From: Crotalaria pallida
Taxonomy: Eukaryota; Streptophyta; Magnoliopsida; Fabales; Fabaceae
Assembly: GCA_037953625.1 (NCBI GenBank)
Contig: CM075656.1
Location: forward strand, 83,905,001-83,969,000
Direction of reading: 5' to 3'
DNA: 64,000 nucleotides
Position numbers and translations under genes: made by a program. The number at the start of each line of letters is the position of its first letter. Position 1 is the first letter of the stretch. A model generated the notes under the pieces. It was not told the DNA's origin and did no database searches. It saw nothing but the letters and a program-made list of their open reading frames with translations. This document shows positions 37,250-50,288 of the stretch, one piece after another.

Positions 37250-37580
37250 AAAGAGGAAGGCCAAACCTTCCATCTGCAATACTTGTTGCACTAATACTCC
37301 ATTCCCTTGCAGCTGCTGTTTGCCTATCAACTTTAGTAATCAATCTAAGCCCAACTTATCCGGCCTCAATACCTTGTTCAGAACCCACGAGAATTTCCCA
37401 GCAAACCTTTTTCTGAAACTCAGTGCCCAAAAGGCAAACAGGACCATACTCGGGTTGAATCATCAATGCAATGGAGAAGCTAACCTTTTGACTTTGACAA
37501 AGAGTGGAATCAATTGGATCATAATGCCTGCCACTAGCTGTTGGTTCATCATCGAGAACACATATGGCACCCGTCACTCC
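37250..37580 (-). pseudogene. Captured fragment of a DEK1-type calpain gene
   Basis: The minus strand reads GAICVLDDEPTASGRHYDPI, then LCQSQKVSFSIALMIQPEYG, then PVCLLGTEFQKKVCWEILVG, SEQGIEAG, LGLRLITKVDRQTAAA, REWSISATSIADGR. I recognise this as the LamG-like segment between the membrane region and protease core of the plant calpain DEFECTIVE KERNEL 1. Only about 110 of some 2150 residues are present. Exon-like AG borders are kept, and the frame breaks near 37355 (after GIEAG), so no functional protein results. It sits in the CACTA element and is best read as transposon capture of host genomic DNA. Confidence 0.7.
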
Positions 37581-38789
37581 AGTCTGCCAAAGATATCAAA
37601 CAATCGCTGATTCAGAACTACATCAATTAACTCCAAAATAGTTATCCAAGTTAATTAAAATAGATACCACAAGCCAAGTCAAATAAAACAATTAAGGGAA
37701 TGCATAAATCAGCCTAAATATATGCATCTATCCTTAAATGCACGACTGGAGATCCACTCCTCAAGTAATGCCTGCAAATAAGAAAGAGAAGACTTAGGCA
37801 TAGCAGTAAGTCAGTAACTACTGAAAGATGGAATCAGAAAATAATACTTATTCACTTCACTTATGTCAATGTTTCAAGAAATTGAATTTATCCTACTGAA
37901 AATAAGACAGCATCCACTAAATCAGCTTCATGTTGAAGAGCTGGACAATTTTTTGTACAAATAAAATTCAAAGGCCTTTTTAAAGGCCTACTTCTTAATG
38001 AAGCTTATATGGCATGAATGCGTATTGCAGGCCTGTCATACAAACAAACGAAAACGGCCTTTGAGTTATTCTATCAACTTAAAAATGGAATTCATCACCA
38101 ATGCTTCATAGTCATGTAATACTGTCAAGGGGTACTTCTCTTTCATTCCATAGATGTTGCAATTTTTTTTCTTTAACATGTAAATATAGATATTTAAAAT
38201 GGACAAAATTTCTGTATCAAGGAATAGCAATTGCAGGTGATGCCAGAATAAGATCAGATGTCATATTAACTAACTACTATAAGTGAATGTCATTTAGTAC
38301 GAGACAGAATTTCATACATATTCAAATTTCACCAATATTATAAAATCCATGTTTTACATAACCCAAAAAAAATTGTTTTAATATATAATTCAGCACAATT
38401 GAAGTTGTAAACCTGAAAATTTGAGGGATATTATGATTCTTTCAAAATGACTACCTTCGAGTGACTGGTTTTTTTCATTGATCAAATGTGCTCCAACTCA
38501 TCTCCAGTAACAAATTTAGGCTGAATGAATGATCAAGTGTTGTCATATATGAAGCATTGAACAACTAGAGTTAAAATTTTCCTGTCAGAAAATCTTAAAC
38601 CATCGCAAGCTTCACAAGCGCCTAGGATGATGTTGAGTACCGGCATGGAACCCTTCTGAGTATGCAGTGTTCTTAAACATCGTCTGCAATAGATGTAATA
38701 TTGTGATCAGGAACCACAAGGAACTCATGCCCCAAATTCATTGTTTTGATTTTTCAAAAAGGAAAAAATTCACTAGCATCATGATATAC

Positions 38790-39500
38790 TTACAGAAAGG
38801 TTCTTCAAATCTGAGCTGAGGCTTTTCTTAAGATTATCAGATATCACAGCACCCAGCTTCTCTCCATGTTGCTTTATAGTTTCTTCCTTGATCTGTATGA
38901 TCAAGATTCTTCAGCATGATGCAGGAAGTAAAAGTTTGTAATTGAAAGAAAGAATACTTTTTATTTAACCTCTAAAAGCAACAACTGTGATGTTACTAAA
39001 CAGAGAAAAGAAGAAACAAAAAAAGATTCAGGGGGAGAACAGAAACTTTTAATGCACAAACACAAGAAACTGTTGCTTCCACATGCAGATAGATAATACA
39101 TGAATGGACCCAAATGAATAGAGCAGCTGATAGAAATTTTTACCTGGAACCGTCTTAGACTTGTTATCACCAGAACCATCCTTAGGAACTTGTGAAGGTT
39201 GCTTTTCTGGCTGATGAGGCAAAACTATTGAACTAGTTGGAACTAGTGAAGCTAAATCCGGGGGTTGATCTTTCCCCACTGCAGGATTAGCCTGCAAGGG
39301 GATAAAGCAAACATGTAATTATTAATGAATAAAAGGTGCACTTATGAAAAATATTTATATATTAAAAAAAACTTCAAGTATCACTTTTTTATTTTGGGCA
39401 GAAAGGTGCAATAAATTTACTTACTTCCAAATCAACATATGAGGGTTCTCTTCCTATTGCTTTAAGGAATTTGTCAAGATCACGTGCATTTAGAGCTGTC
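38790..39500 (-). pseudogene. Other exon-like fragments in the CACTA element, origin unknown
   Basis: Three minus-strand pieces look like real exons because of composition and splice-like borders. One near 39430-39500 reads LNARDLDKFLKAIGREPSYV. One at 39140-39295 is proline-rich with LASLVPTSSIVLPHQPEKQP. One near 38790-38895 is a charged helix, KEETIKQHGEKLGAVISDNL. I cannot assign them to a family. They may come from one host gene captured along with, or separately from, the calpain piece. Confidence 0.4.
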
Positions 39501-41599
39501 ATCATAAAGAATCGGACTCTAATTAATTTACTGACCGGCATAGAGCATCAAAGCACAATGGAAAGAGTAGACCTATTAACCTTGCCTAACATCAATTTAG
39601 ATGAGATAAAAGATATCACCGGGATTCAAATATTTAACTTCCAAAATTGACAAATAGTAGAAGACATGAAAAGAAGTCTCTTTCGACTTTGGAAACCAAT
39701 TGCTGAACCCATGGTGTTGGACAGATACAAGCAAAAGAATCCCCTGATGTAGGGGGCTTGCATCTATAGAATTTTTATCAAACTAAAACAGCTAGTAAAA
39801 AATGTGTAACTAGTTTTCCTTCTTTTCGTAAGAGAGACCAACTTAAATATGGACATGTCATTCGACAATGGATGGAAGAAGCAGTGCTGCTGTGTCTTGA
39901 TTCTTGAACCCTTGATCCAATAACAGTGAAACATCTCTTCAGAAATGGAAAGATGTAACATAAAAGAAAAATACATTAGTCCCGCAGAAATAGATTTTCT
40001 AAGTGAGCCAGAAGTCAGAACAATGTTTGTCAACAACGTAAAAAGCAAAAACATAAACAGCCCTAACAAGATGAAGGGCAGGTTCCAGGGTTTAGAAACC
40101 TCTCATATCTGAAATTATAATATGATGGCTAAAAAGAACCTGAATACAAGAGGCCTTATTTCCTTGCCCCTTCTTTGTCGGAAACCATTTACTCATACAG
40201 AAAAACATTATACAAATCATGTCAGGTCCTATAAGAGACTAAAAGCAGCATGAGTCACTTACGGGAACAACTTGTAATATTAATCTCCATCAACATGCGG
40301 TTCCAGGAAACAAGGGACTCGAGCCTAATCCTTAAAAGTCAAATTTTTAGAAGTCAAACAAGTCATCCCACATGACTTAATCCAAGATTGTTATATTGAA
40401 AAAATTGAATGATTTAATTTGGGTTCATTATACTTGCTTATTTCTTATTTTTTTTTTTTTAAAGTTAAGCTTTGATGCTAAAAACTCAATACTATTCAAA
40501 CAGCGATCAAAACACCTTGTTACAAAATATGAATAAAGTCAATTTTGCGATATTGATGATTATTAAGTATCGTTATGAAAAACCGTTTTTATGTCAATTT
40601 AAATACGTTTTTTATGTCTTAAGTGTTCGGTTTCCTAAGATTGTCGTGGCTAACACGGATAAATTTTGTTAGTATACTTATATACATATAACAACTATAC
40701 TCTGTGACCAGCATTATATGCTACTAACAAATTTTTATCATTCTTTCTGTAAATGACGGAATGAGAAAGAAGAAGCATCAAGTATTAAAGGCTACTGATA
40801 TTAGGTGTAGTAATCTCATATAGTCATATCCCTTTGTCCTTTGATCATAGTGTTTGGTGAAGGCGTTGTGGCTTCATCAGAGTGTTTGGAAGTACTTAAC
40901 GTGAAATCTATGCACCATGAACATCAATCCCCTCTAGACACCCTGCCACATCCTTCCCACTTTCAATTCCCTGCAACTCTTCCAATACTAACAAGAATGT
41001 TAAAAAATTCAGAATAACTTTTCTAATAACAAATCCAGAATTTGGTAGTTCGAAATAATAAATTGAACTCAAAACAAGTCAAGCTTTAACAGAAACACAT
41101 CAAATGAAATACAAGTCTGCACATGAACATTAGAAAATGCATTGAGAAGTTGAGAGCAAATTTCAAACTTAGAAGCATTTCTTCAAAAAGGTTGTGTGCA
41201 AGATTTAATACCTTTGGATAAATGGAGAGAATTGAGAAGTTAAAAGCTATTTTCTCCCTCCTTGCTGCAAAATGAACAGAGATTAGGGATTAGGGATTCC
41301 GGCTTTTAGGATTAGGGCTTCTAATTAGCGATTCTATGTGAGTAATTCAAGTGAGAGATAATGGAACGAGTGAGAATGAGAGTGACAGTGAGATTACCTT
41401 CGATTATTGATGGAGATCGATGAGAGAAGCATTGAGAGAGAATGGGAGCACACCAGAATGAACGTGAATCACATGGAATGCAAGTTACGACAGTTACAAA
41501 AACCGACGCAAATTTACCGATTTAATTATGCACCGACGACAGTTAATATAACTGCCGCAAATAATCCACCGCAAAACACCATTTTTCTTGTGGTGACTT

Positions 41600-42200
41600 A
41601 ACTTGTGAGAAACCCTTTTCCTAAATTAAAGGCTTTTTTTTCATTACTCTTTCCGCTTGCAATAAAGCGGAAACAAAATAAAACAATTTTCGTCTTATGC
41701 AAATCGTATTATCTTTCCCATTTTCAAAGTCGTAAATAAAATAGAGTATTCCACCTTTCATCAGGCGGAAACATTAAAAATTTGTTATAATACCAAAATT
41801 GTCCCTCCGTTCATTCATGTACAAAAGGGAGATGGAGGGTTCACGGAGGAGCATTTCTAGGATTTCAACATTTTAATTGTTCCGCTTCTTAAAAGGCGGA
41901 AGTATTTCCGCTTTTAAATAGTCGGTAATTCTTCCGCCTTATGCAAATCGATAGTAAATTAAAATAGTTTCCACCTTTTGAAAATCGAAAATCTTCTTCC
42001 GGCTCCGTAAAATCACTAAATCAAGGGCAACTGGAAGTCAAAATGTAATAGATTGGAGATAAAAAGAAAAATTCAAATTAAATTGTTTGTCCATCCCGAA
42101 CATTATTCACATCACATGTGATGCTTTCTCGGATTTGGATCGGTGATTTCAACAAATGGTGATTGATTTCTTCAACTTGAATCATTGGACAAAAATTTGA
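41600..42200. repeat. Diverged repeat with GGCGGAA/TTCCGCC words
   Basis: Immediately right of the CACTA element. Words such as TTCCGCTT, AAGCGGAAA, AGGCGGAAG and TTCCGCCTTATGCAAATCG occur in both orientations, and the unit TTATGCAAATCG recurs (about 41697 and 41940). It is related to the small element at 33061-33286. The ends were not resolved. Confidence 0.4.
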
Positions 42201-42202
42201 TA

Positions 42203-42478
42203 CAACCTTTGTCTCTATATATAAGATATCTTTTGAATATTTCAAGTTCATAAAAAAAAGTTGGTTAATTTAGTCGATGGTAATGAAAATGTGAATATTT
42301 TATATGTATTGTCAAAATTACCCCTATTAATATTATTGGACATCTAAAAAGTATTAAATAAATAAGGATGTTTGCGAAAAGAAATAATTAATAATGGTCA
42401 TTGAAAACTGGTATATAGTCTTATAAAAAGGGCAAAATAAAAATGTCAAAAAAATTTATAATTTAGGAACAGAGGTAG
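42203..42478. mobile_element. Stowaway MITE, diverged
   Basis: The left CAACCTTTGTCTCTATATATA and right TTATAATTTAGGAACAGAGGTAG are degenerate inverse copies flanked by TA. The interior (TCAAAATTACCCCTATTAAT and AAAAGTATTAAATAAATA) matches 10110-10379 and 47573-47845. Confidence 0.55.
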
Positions 42479-45400
42479 TAATCTACATATCTACATATTT
42501 TAAAATAGGAGAAGCTTGAAGGTAAATTTGGTTTTCCTCCTTAATCTCATTCCTTTTCCCTCTCAACTATGTTTTTCCCTCCTAAATCTGAGTCGTCCAT
42601 ACTCATTTTCATCATTAAATCTAGGCCGTTCATTTTTTATTCACCATTGTCTCTATGCTTCGGTGAGAAGCAGTCTTTTCAGCTTCTTACACTCAATTGT
42701 TGCATTAGTTGTTCTCAACTCTTTCTCTCCCACTTTCTCAGCCACCGGCACGAAATCTTCTCATTCATTCTTCTACTTTTCGCGACCTCCTCAACCAGGA
42801 CCGTCGTTCTTACTCACCAAAACGCCACACCAGCCAAAGAGTCTCTGACTCTCCAACTTTTATTTTCTATTTCTCTGATTCTCTCCTCCACTGCTCTACT
42901 CTTCTATTTCTCTAAATCTCTGCTCACAAGTCAAATACTCAAATATTAACTCTTCTATTTCTCTAATCTCTTAATCTCTTTCTCATAGAGAGCCACAACC
43001 CACAGTACAGTCCAGTGTCCATCCTCCATCACAAACGAACCAAGGAAAGCGAAGCCTGTCGCTGTCGCCGCTCCTTACAAGCAGAATCGTCGCCGTCGCC
43101 GTTCCTCATCTCACGACCCGACGCAAATCTTGCAATGGAGGTAAGATTTCTACATCTTAACAAAAAAAATTAAGGCATGTACATTTCACTAACTTGCAAA
43201 TGGTTTTCATTAATCAGATAAAAACCCACATTGTAGCAAAATACTATTTGTGGCTGAATTCTATTTAGGTAGTGGAAGTGGAAGTGGAAGTGGAAGGTCC
43301 CTTCTTCTTTTTCCAATTTCAATTTCATCATCCAATCCAATGGGGAAGAAGGAATTGCTGTTTTTCTTAACCCTTTTTGGAAGAATCCTGTGTGGGAAAT
43401 CCAAGTTCATGCACGGTGTATAACACTTCTCAAGGCATAGTCCCAGGGAAGCTCAATGTTCACCTAGGGTTAGAAGATTTAAGACCTTTGCGATTATTGT
43501 TGTTGTTGTTATTTGCTCCATTTTAAGGTCACTACTCTTCTTCGATTTCATTCTTCACTCTTCCATTTATCTCATATCTATATTATGCATGAAAGTTTGA
43601 GCTGTTATTGTTCTTCAGGTAACAATTTTGTTTTTTAATTTTTGTTTTTGTTTGGATATTTGAATATTATGCTTAGTTCTTGGATATTTCTTTTATAGTT
43701 GCCCTATTCTTGGGTTTGTCTTTGCTCGATTAGTAGCTTCCTTTCGTTATTGCTTTATCTTTATAGGGGTTGTGTATTTTTTTTAACCAAGGGTAGAATG
43801 ATATTTTTTTTGCTCAGTATTATGTGGTTTTCAGTTGGGATTTTTTTCTCTTGCTTGCTCTATATTTTGATTGTTATTTTGTTTCTCTTTGTTCGATTAT
43901 TTTCTTCATTGAGTGGGTTGTGACATGTGATGGAACATCTCTCATAGTTGCATGTGGTGGTCTAAATGTATAGTATCAATCAAGAAGATAGGGATGATTA
44001 TCGTTTGGTGGTTTTGAATCCGCCATACTGAACCAAAGTGATTGGCAGTTACAAAAGTACTGCATGTGTAGCAGCATGTCCTTGGATATAAACCTATTTC
44101 TGAATCAATTTAAGGCACGGGAAGATTTGAATTTCACAACAAATCAAAAGGAGAAAATTGTAAATTTTACAACAAATTTCAGGCATGAAAATTCTATTCT
44201 AAGATTTTTTTTCTCTTGCGTGCTCTTTTGATTTGCTTATTTTGCCACTTTAACCTGTATAAATATATCATGTTCCAAATATTTAAATTATTCTTTTAAT
44301 ACGTATGTTTGTTGTTTTTTGATTTGTGTAGTTTAAATTTTCAATTGATTATGGAAAGTAAAAGTGCAACCAAGAGGACTAGAAGGAGAGGAAGTTACGA
44401 AGAGAATAAAAATGGTAAATCTAACCATCTCTCTCCTTTTTTTTATACCCAAAAATATGGTATGATCCAATTTATTTGCTTGGCCTTACAGCCTAAATTT
44501 AATATGTGTATGTGTTACTCTGACTGGAATTAGTTTTTGGAGATTATTGGTTCAGATGAATGGATGGCATCAAGATGCCATGGTAATTTCAAATTCACAG
44601 GTGAAGAGTTTATTCCTATTTCGGAAGCAGATTCCGATGTCCTTGCAACTTATGCGCAGGATGTGAAATGAAAGTCTGAACCAATCTTTGTTCCATTCAA
44701 GAAACTCTACAAAAGAGTTTTCTTTCTTTTCTTCTCGAGATTGAAAGGTAACTAAAAAAGTAAGGGTTTAATTGTAATGCACTGTCACTATATAGAGGTT
44801 TTTTACATTATCATGGAAGCATGCATAACATCATTAAAAATGTGTTTAACTCTGATGATACATCAAAATTAAAACTCATAAAATTAATCTGGAGATGTTA
44901 CAGGTGGAGACCTTGCTGCTTGAAGATGACAATCCTGCTGATGCACTTAGCTTTATCTTGAAGTCTAGCATCCAAATATTAGTAATGCTCTCTTACTCCT
45001 CTAATTTTATTACAAGGTATGTGTTTCTAAATTTTCAATTCATCAAAGCATACATGTTTCATTTCATTCCTTTATTATTAATTACTGCATAACAATCAAA
45101 CAAAGCACACAACCTCTGCACACATTTTGGTCCTTAATTTCTTTGCTTTGCCCAAACTTTTCTCCTTTTAGGTACTAACTTGAAAGATTGACATGATGTT
45201 AGTTAAATACTACCTTTCTTAAAATACTATCCTGACCTATATCCCTTTGAAAAAAAACTTGAATATCTCATTCCATTGTGGTTATCTTTCTTTTATTATG
45301 CTTAAATGTCTTTATATTAATTTTTTTCTTCATATTGCTAGAAATTGTTGCAATAGAGACCTTCGGCTATGCTTGTGTTCTTCTTTGTGTATCAGATAAG

Positions 45401-47572
45401 TTCTCATGTAAATGTTGAGGCATTTTGATAACAATTATTATGAAAATTCAATCATTAACATTGAAATTGCATCATGTAAGGAAACCACCTACATAAGTTT
45501 TTGCACAAAGTGGACAAAAAACCACAACTGTTATTCACACACAACTTTCAGGAAGTATCACGAGCAATATAATTCATATAATGTCTTAATAACAATTATT
45601 TTCTTTAATTTTTTTGATGCAAATTATTTTCTTTAATTTTGTTGACATGGTTTCCATTTTTTTTCATGGTTCCTAATTTTGACATGGATCCTAATAGAAT
45701 GTAAGTGTATTTCATATACGGTCTTAATAGCTATTTTGACATGGTTTCTTATTTTTAACTATACAGCGGCATTCAAGCTGAGATATGCTGTGGAAATTTT
45801 TGGATTCATTTGAAGTGCCCTTTTGCAAGCCTCAATTATAAAAAGTAGTATTAATCATTTTGGTATTGTTGCCTTCACTAATCAGACTATTAATGTGATT
45901 ATGTTAATAATGTGTGATGTGTTTCTTTCATATTCCATATGTTGAACAACTAAGCATGTTTTCTTGCAATGGTTGGTTTTATTCTACTTTTCATTTACCA
46001 TTTCATACATTCAACCATACATTAAAATCAAATTGCAGGAAAAAAATGCTAACAGATTTTCCATTTCTTTTGTTGTTGAATTATTTTTTTCTGTTGCTGC
46101 TATGCTATTTGTGCCTGCTGCTATGCTGTGCTGCTGCTGTAACAGAGGTATTGAAACACTAGAGCTCTCTTTTGTTATTAGTTGCATGACTAATGTTTAG
46201 AACTCAGGTTCAGAGTTTATTAATTGTGTGTTTGTGTAGTTCTTTCAAACAATTGCTTTTTTTCACTATTTTGTAATTATATTGAATAATTACAAAATAT
46301 TAATTGAATATTTCTTCTCGACTTACATTGAAATAAATGTGTGTGATTAAAGTAGAAGATTGCATATTCACTGTAAAGTAAAAAGAAAAGATAAAATAGA
46401 GGTTTTATACACTTCAAATTGGACTATGTAGGCTTGAAAGAGGTAAAACTAAACTCAGTTTCCAATTTTCCATAAGTTATTTCTATCACACATACAATTG
46501 AAGAAAACAAGAATGACATAGGGCAATAGTAGGCTTGCATTTTATTTGGTTTTTGTTATTAGGGAGTCTGACGTAGTTATTTGCTAGATAAGCTTAGAAG
46601 CAGTTCTAAATTCAAGGATTTAGTTTCAGTGTCGATATCCAATTATATGTTGAATCAAATTTGTTTTTGACTTCTCTTTGATACGGTGCTCTTGAATGTT
46701 TCAAGGAAGTTGTTATGTGTTGTATATTTAAAGAGATTGGGTAGCCTTATTGTGTTTTCGAGTTATTTATTAAAGCTAAATATTCACTTTGTTGATCTAT
46801 TATGGATATATCTTTTCCATTATATTGTTAATTTTCTAAGTTATTGGTTTTTCACAATGTATTATTAGTTTGCCACAACTTAAGATAAATGTTGTTATAT
46901 ACAACATTTAGCTTAAGTTGTTTTTGTTATTTCACTAATGATTATTTTCAATGTTGTTATAGAGCTTGATTTGAATGTCTGGATTCAACAAAAAAAAATT
47001 GTTTGCTGACAAGAGGTAGAGGCATAAATAAGGAGGTGGATTTGAACAGCATCTTCTTGGATTTATATAGCACAAATCATAAATTCATGTAGTTATCAAA
47101 ATAATCCTGGATTGATACCACCATAGAACACTCCATCCGCACCACTTTCTGCACCTGCCACAACTTCTTCAGGTTTGTTTCTATTTTTATTGTTGGTAAT
47201 GATTTTAAATTGTCGAAGCATAACTTGGCCTAAAAGCTTAAGATGAGAATATAACTTAAGCATGCTCTCTAACATGAGAAACAACTAGGCTTGAAATGTG
47301 AGCAAATTTTAAGCTTAGAACTAACCTGAATTGAAATCAATTTCAACTTTGTTATGGAATTTTAGTTATAAGTGTGGGGAATGTCAACTAAACTCTACAC
47401 GTTCAATCTTTTCCTTTCCCACCAATATTTTGTTTACTCCTCACTCCTAATGGATGAGGAGAATGGGTAAAGGTTGATAATCAATAAGTCATATAGTTTT
47501 ATCCAAATGCTTATTCTGTAACTAAGGATTATGGATTTCTTGAAAAGCATAGCTTTTTGCACATGCGTAATA

Positions 47573-47845
47573 CTCCCTCTGTCCCTATATATAAGATCCC
47601 TTTGGGAGATTTTATGTTCATTAAGAAAGTTGATTAATTTAGTTAATTTTATTGGAAATGTTAATTTTTGATATGTATTTTCAAAATTGTCCCTATTAAT
47701 ATTATTGGAAATCTAAAAAGTGTTAAATAAATAAGGGTGTTTAGGGAAAAAAGTATTTAATGATCACTGAAAATTGTTATAGGTTCTAATAAATAGGGAC
47801 AAAATAAAAGTGTTAAAAGAATCTTATATTTAGGGACGAAGGTAG
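47573..47845. mobile_element. Stowaway MITE nested in the Helitron
   Basis: The ends CTCCCTCTGTCCCTATATAT and, inverted, CTACCTTCGTCCCTAAATAT are flanked by TA (47571-47572 and 47846-47847). Confidence 0.75.
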
Positions 47846-47895
47846 TAGTTAAATTCAAGAGAGGATTTCTTATTCAAGCTGTTAATCCTGTTTTT

Positions 47896-47965
47896 AGGCA
47901 TTAGTGCTATTGGAGCTATTGATGGAGGAGTTGCTGCTGGTGCTGCTCTGTTGTTTGCATTCATT
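47896..47965 (+). pseudogene. Captured SERK/BAK1-type transmembrane fragment
   Basis: The plus strand encodes SAIGAIDGGVAAGAALLFAF. The GAIxGGVAAGAALLFA run is the start of the single membrane-spanning segment of SERK-family leucine-rich-repeat receptor kinases. Neither the LRR side nor the kinase side is present, and the frame continues into AT-rich sequence. It is too short to act as a receptor and is best explained as exon capture by the surrounding Helitron. Confidence 0.65.
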
Positions 47966-49401
47966 TGTTTTTTTATTGAAGAAATAATAGTTATTTACTT
48001 CATAAATGTTATCAGGAACACAAAAAAAAATTGTAGAAAATTTATAAATAACTCAAACGCAATTATGGAAATGAATACTCTTACTGTCAAACTACAAACC
48101 GTTAAATTCCCCTTCTTGAATTGGTGCATAAGAAAACATCCTATGAACTTTGTCTCTTGATATGAAATTTCAAAAGGTAGACCTGCCATCATTATGTCAA
48201 GTGTGGTAATATTGTTATGCATATAAGAACTTGAAATCACAATATCATAATGCTTATTAGACTTTTATAGACTTGGTTCTACACAGTTAAGTTAAACACA
48301 TGCTTGATATCTTTAAGAAGTAATCTTATATAGAAGATAGTTACTGTTATTCTTATTCATCGGGACGCTTAAGAAGCAACTTCGATTATTTGATATTAGA
48401 ACGAAGTGGGTAGAGCTTCATGCTTTTGAATGGAAGCAAGAAAGCAATGAATGTCAATAGGCTCTGGTAAATCAGGCTTGCTCTCCAAATGGATAGCACG
48501 TGATTGTGTATAACTTCTTGAAAATGCTCTTTGAAGTGTGTGTTATGCTAACTCATTTTTTGTGGGTACTAAGTAAATTTTGGTTAGAAATTTATGGTAC
48601 TAAGTAAATTTTTTTTATAGAACGTCTTAACATTTTACTTTAGCTCAAGACTAATGTCTGTTTCCATAATGCTCCTTGACAATCATATTATTGGTGAGTG
48701 TACATTATAAATACTATATATATATGATTTTACTTGCTTAATTATTGTAAATTCCTTACAAAAGAAATTATAATTACAATTTGGATTAACTTTAACTTTA
48801 TCTTCTTATTTTTTAAAAACAGGTTTCAAGTTATATCAATGAAATATCATTTTGGAAGATGTTTTTACTATCCATTATTGTATAGGAAGAATACTTAGTT
48901 ATTTCTAATTATTAATCGTAATTTTGTTGAATTTTATGAAAAGTATGATGTAATATAAATGGTTCCAATGATTATCTATAACTGCATTGTTTTTTAATGC
49001 CTATATTATGTAATTATGATGATTTATAATATATGTCCCAAAATGTTTTACATGTTTTATTGGATTTATTTGTCCTACAAACATAGCAACCATATTTACA
49101 AGTCCATCCATAAAAAAAAAAATCATAATGAACACTATATAATTGCAATCAGAAATATAACCATCTATATTGCATATAATTTAGCCAAATCAAAAAATTT
49201 ACCCATTTTTTCTCTAATTTTAAATAAAAAAAATTAACTGTTGTTGTAAATGATTTAAATACTAATTTAACAATATAAATTAAAATTTCAAGTTAATTTA
49301 GTCATTCTTTTCTCACATGGATTTTTTCATTCCATACTAATTTAACAAATTAAATGTCCCAAATGAAACGACCCGTGCATGGCACGGGCAAAATTACTAG
49401 T

Positions 49402-50286
49402 TTTTAGTAAAACATAATCAAATTAAAACAAAATGTAAAATATAAGTTGTTAGATCTTTAATCAACTATATAGTATATAGATTTAGTGAAGTTAGCATTT
49501 GTATGAAATCATCCTATCCAAATACTACTTTCACATAGTTCACAAATATTAGTCAAAACACAAAACATAGTTTATACTTTCTCTTTCTTAATGTAAGATT
49601 TTTTTAAAACAAATTTAATTTCACCAAAAAAAGTGGTTAGCTGTAATGAAAATGTAAATATTTAATAAATTTTTTTAGAATTTAATTTTACAGTTTTTGC
49701 TATTAAAACTCTTAAAATGTTAAACATATAATAATATTTTTGAAAATAAATAATTAAAGACAAATAAAAATAGAAATGATATATTATAAAATAAGATTAA
49801 AAAGTTTGCTTTATTAATTGTTTGAAGAAAACACAAAAACGCTTCTATTTTAAAAATAAAAATAAAAAAAAACTAATTTTTGACAATGACAAGAAAGGAA
49901 AATTAAAGTTTCAAGAAATCCATCAACAATGTATTCAAGGATCAGATCAAGATCGTAAATTCCCAAAATTTTAAAGACTTGATACATGATCGATTAAACT
50001 ACGCTAACTTATAAAAAACTAATTATTTAATTCTTCAAAATTAATAATATAAACAAAAAGTAATCATATACATCATACATTTAAGTGAAATATGTACTAC
50101 TTATTAAATAGGTATGTAGTTGGTTTATAAGTTGTTGATATGTCACATTAAATAGAGAGCGAAATTGAGTATAAGATATGTATTACAAATACATTGTTTG
50201 AAATATATTGTCTTTGTTAAAAAAGAAAAAAAAGAAATATATTGTCTTTTTATGTATAGCTGAATTGAAACCACCTATAAGTATCT
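49402..50286. other. Intronic, nothing recognised
   Basis: AT-rich DNA of the fibrillin pseudogene intron between the Helitron and a Stowaway copy. No exon was seen. Confidence 0.45.
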
Positions 50287-50288
50287 TA

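Larger units (their letters stand above)
36414..41595. mobile_element. CACTA (En/Spm) element, non-autonomous, carrying captured gene pieces
   Basis: The left end CACTACAAAAAAAGGGG and the inverse of the right end (CACCACAAGAAAAATGGTG) are flanked by the 3-bp repeat ACT (36411-36413 and 41596-41598), as expected for CACTA. The left subterminal region 36430-36895 has about six tandem units built on GCGACAGTTTATAACCGTCGC, each with an internal inverted pair; such arrays are transposase-binding regions in this superfamily. The right end has a shorter set (about 41485-41580). No transposase was recognised. The interior includes a DEK1-type calpain fragment (37250-37580) and other exon-like pieces near 38800-39500 on the minus strand. 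Confidence 0.85.
42490..49400 (+). mobile_element. Probable gene-capturing Helitron, about 6.9 kb
   Basis: The 3' end is clear: hairpin CCCGTGC-ATG-GCACGGG (49372-49388), 8 bp, CTAG (49397-49400), then host T. The proposed 5' end TCTACATATTTTAAAATAGG follows host A and resembles plant Helitron starts, but it is an inference. The interior carries unrelated exon-like pieces on the plus strand: a promoter/leader-like CT-rich block with an ATGGAG at 43135-43140; a basic piece ESKSATKRTRRRGSYEENKN at 44352-44411; EWMASRCHGNFKFTGEEFIP near 44560-44665; VETLLLEDDNPADALSFILK near 44905-44965; and a SERK-like transmembrane piece near 47900. A Stowaway is nested at 47573-47845. No Rep/helicase motif is seen. 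Confidence 0.6.

Noticed and set aside
45412..46200. Frames of 74-82 codons inside the Helitron
   Set aside because: AT-driven composition, no motif and inconsistent frames; not supportable as genes.
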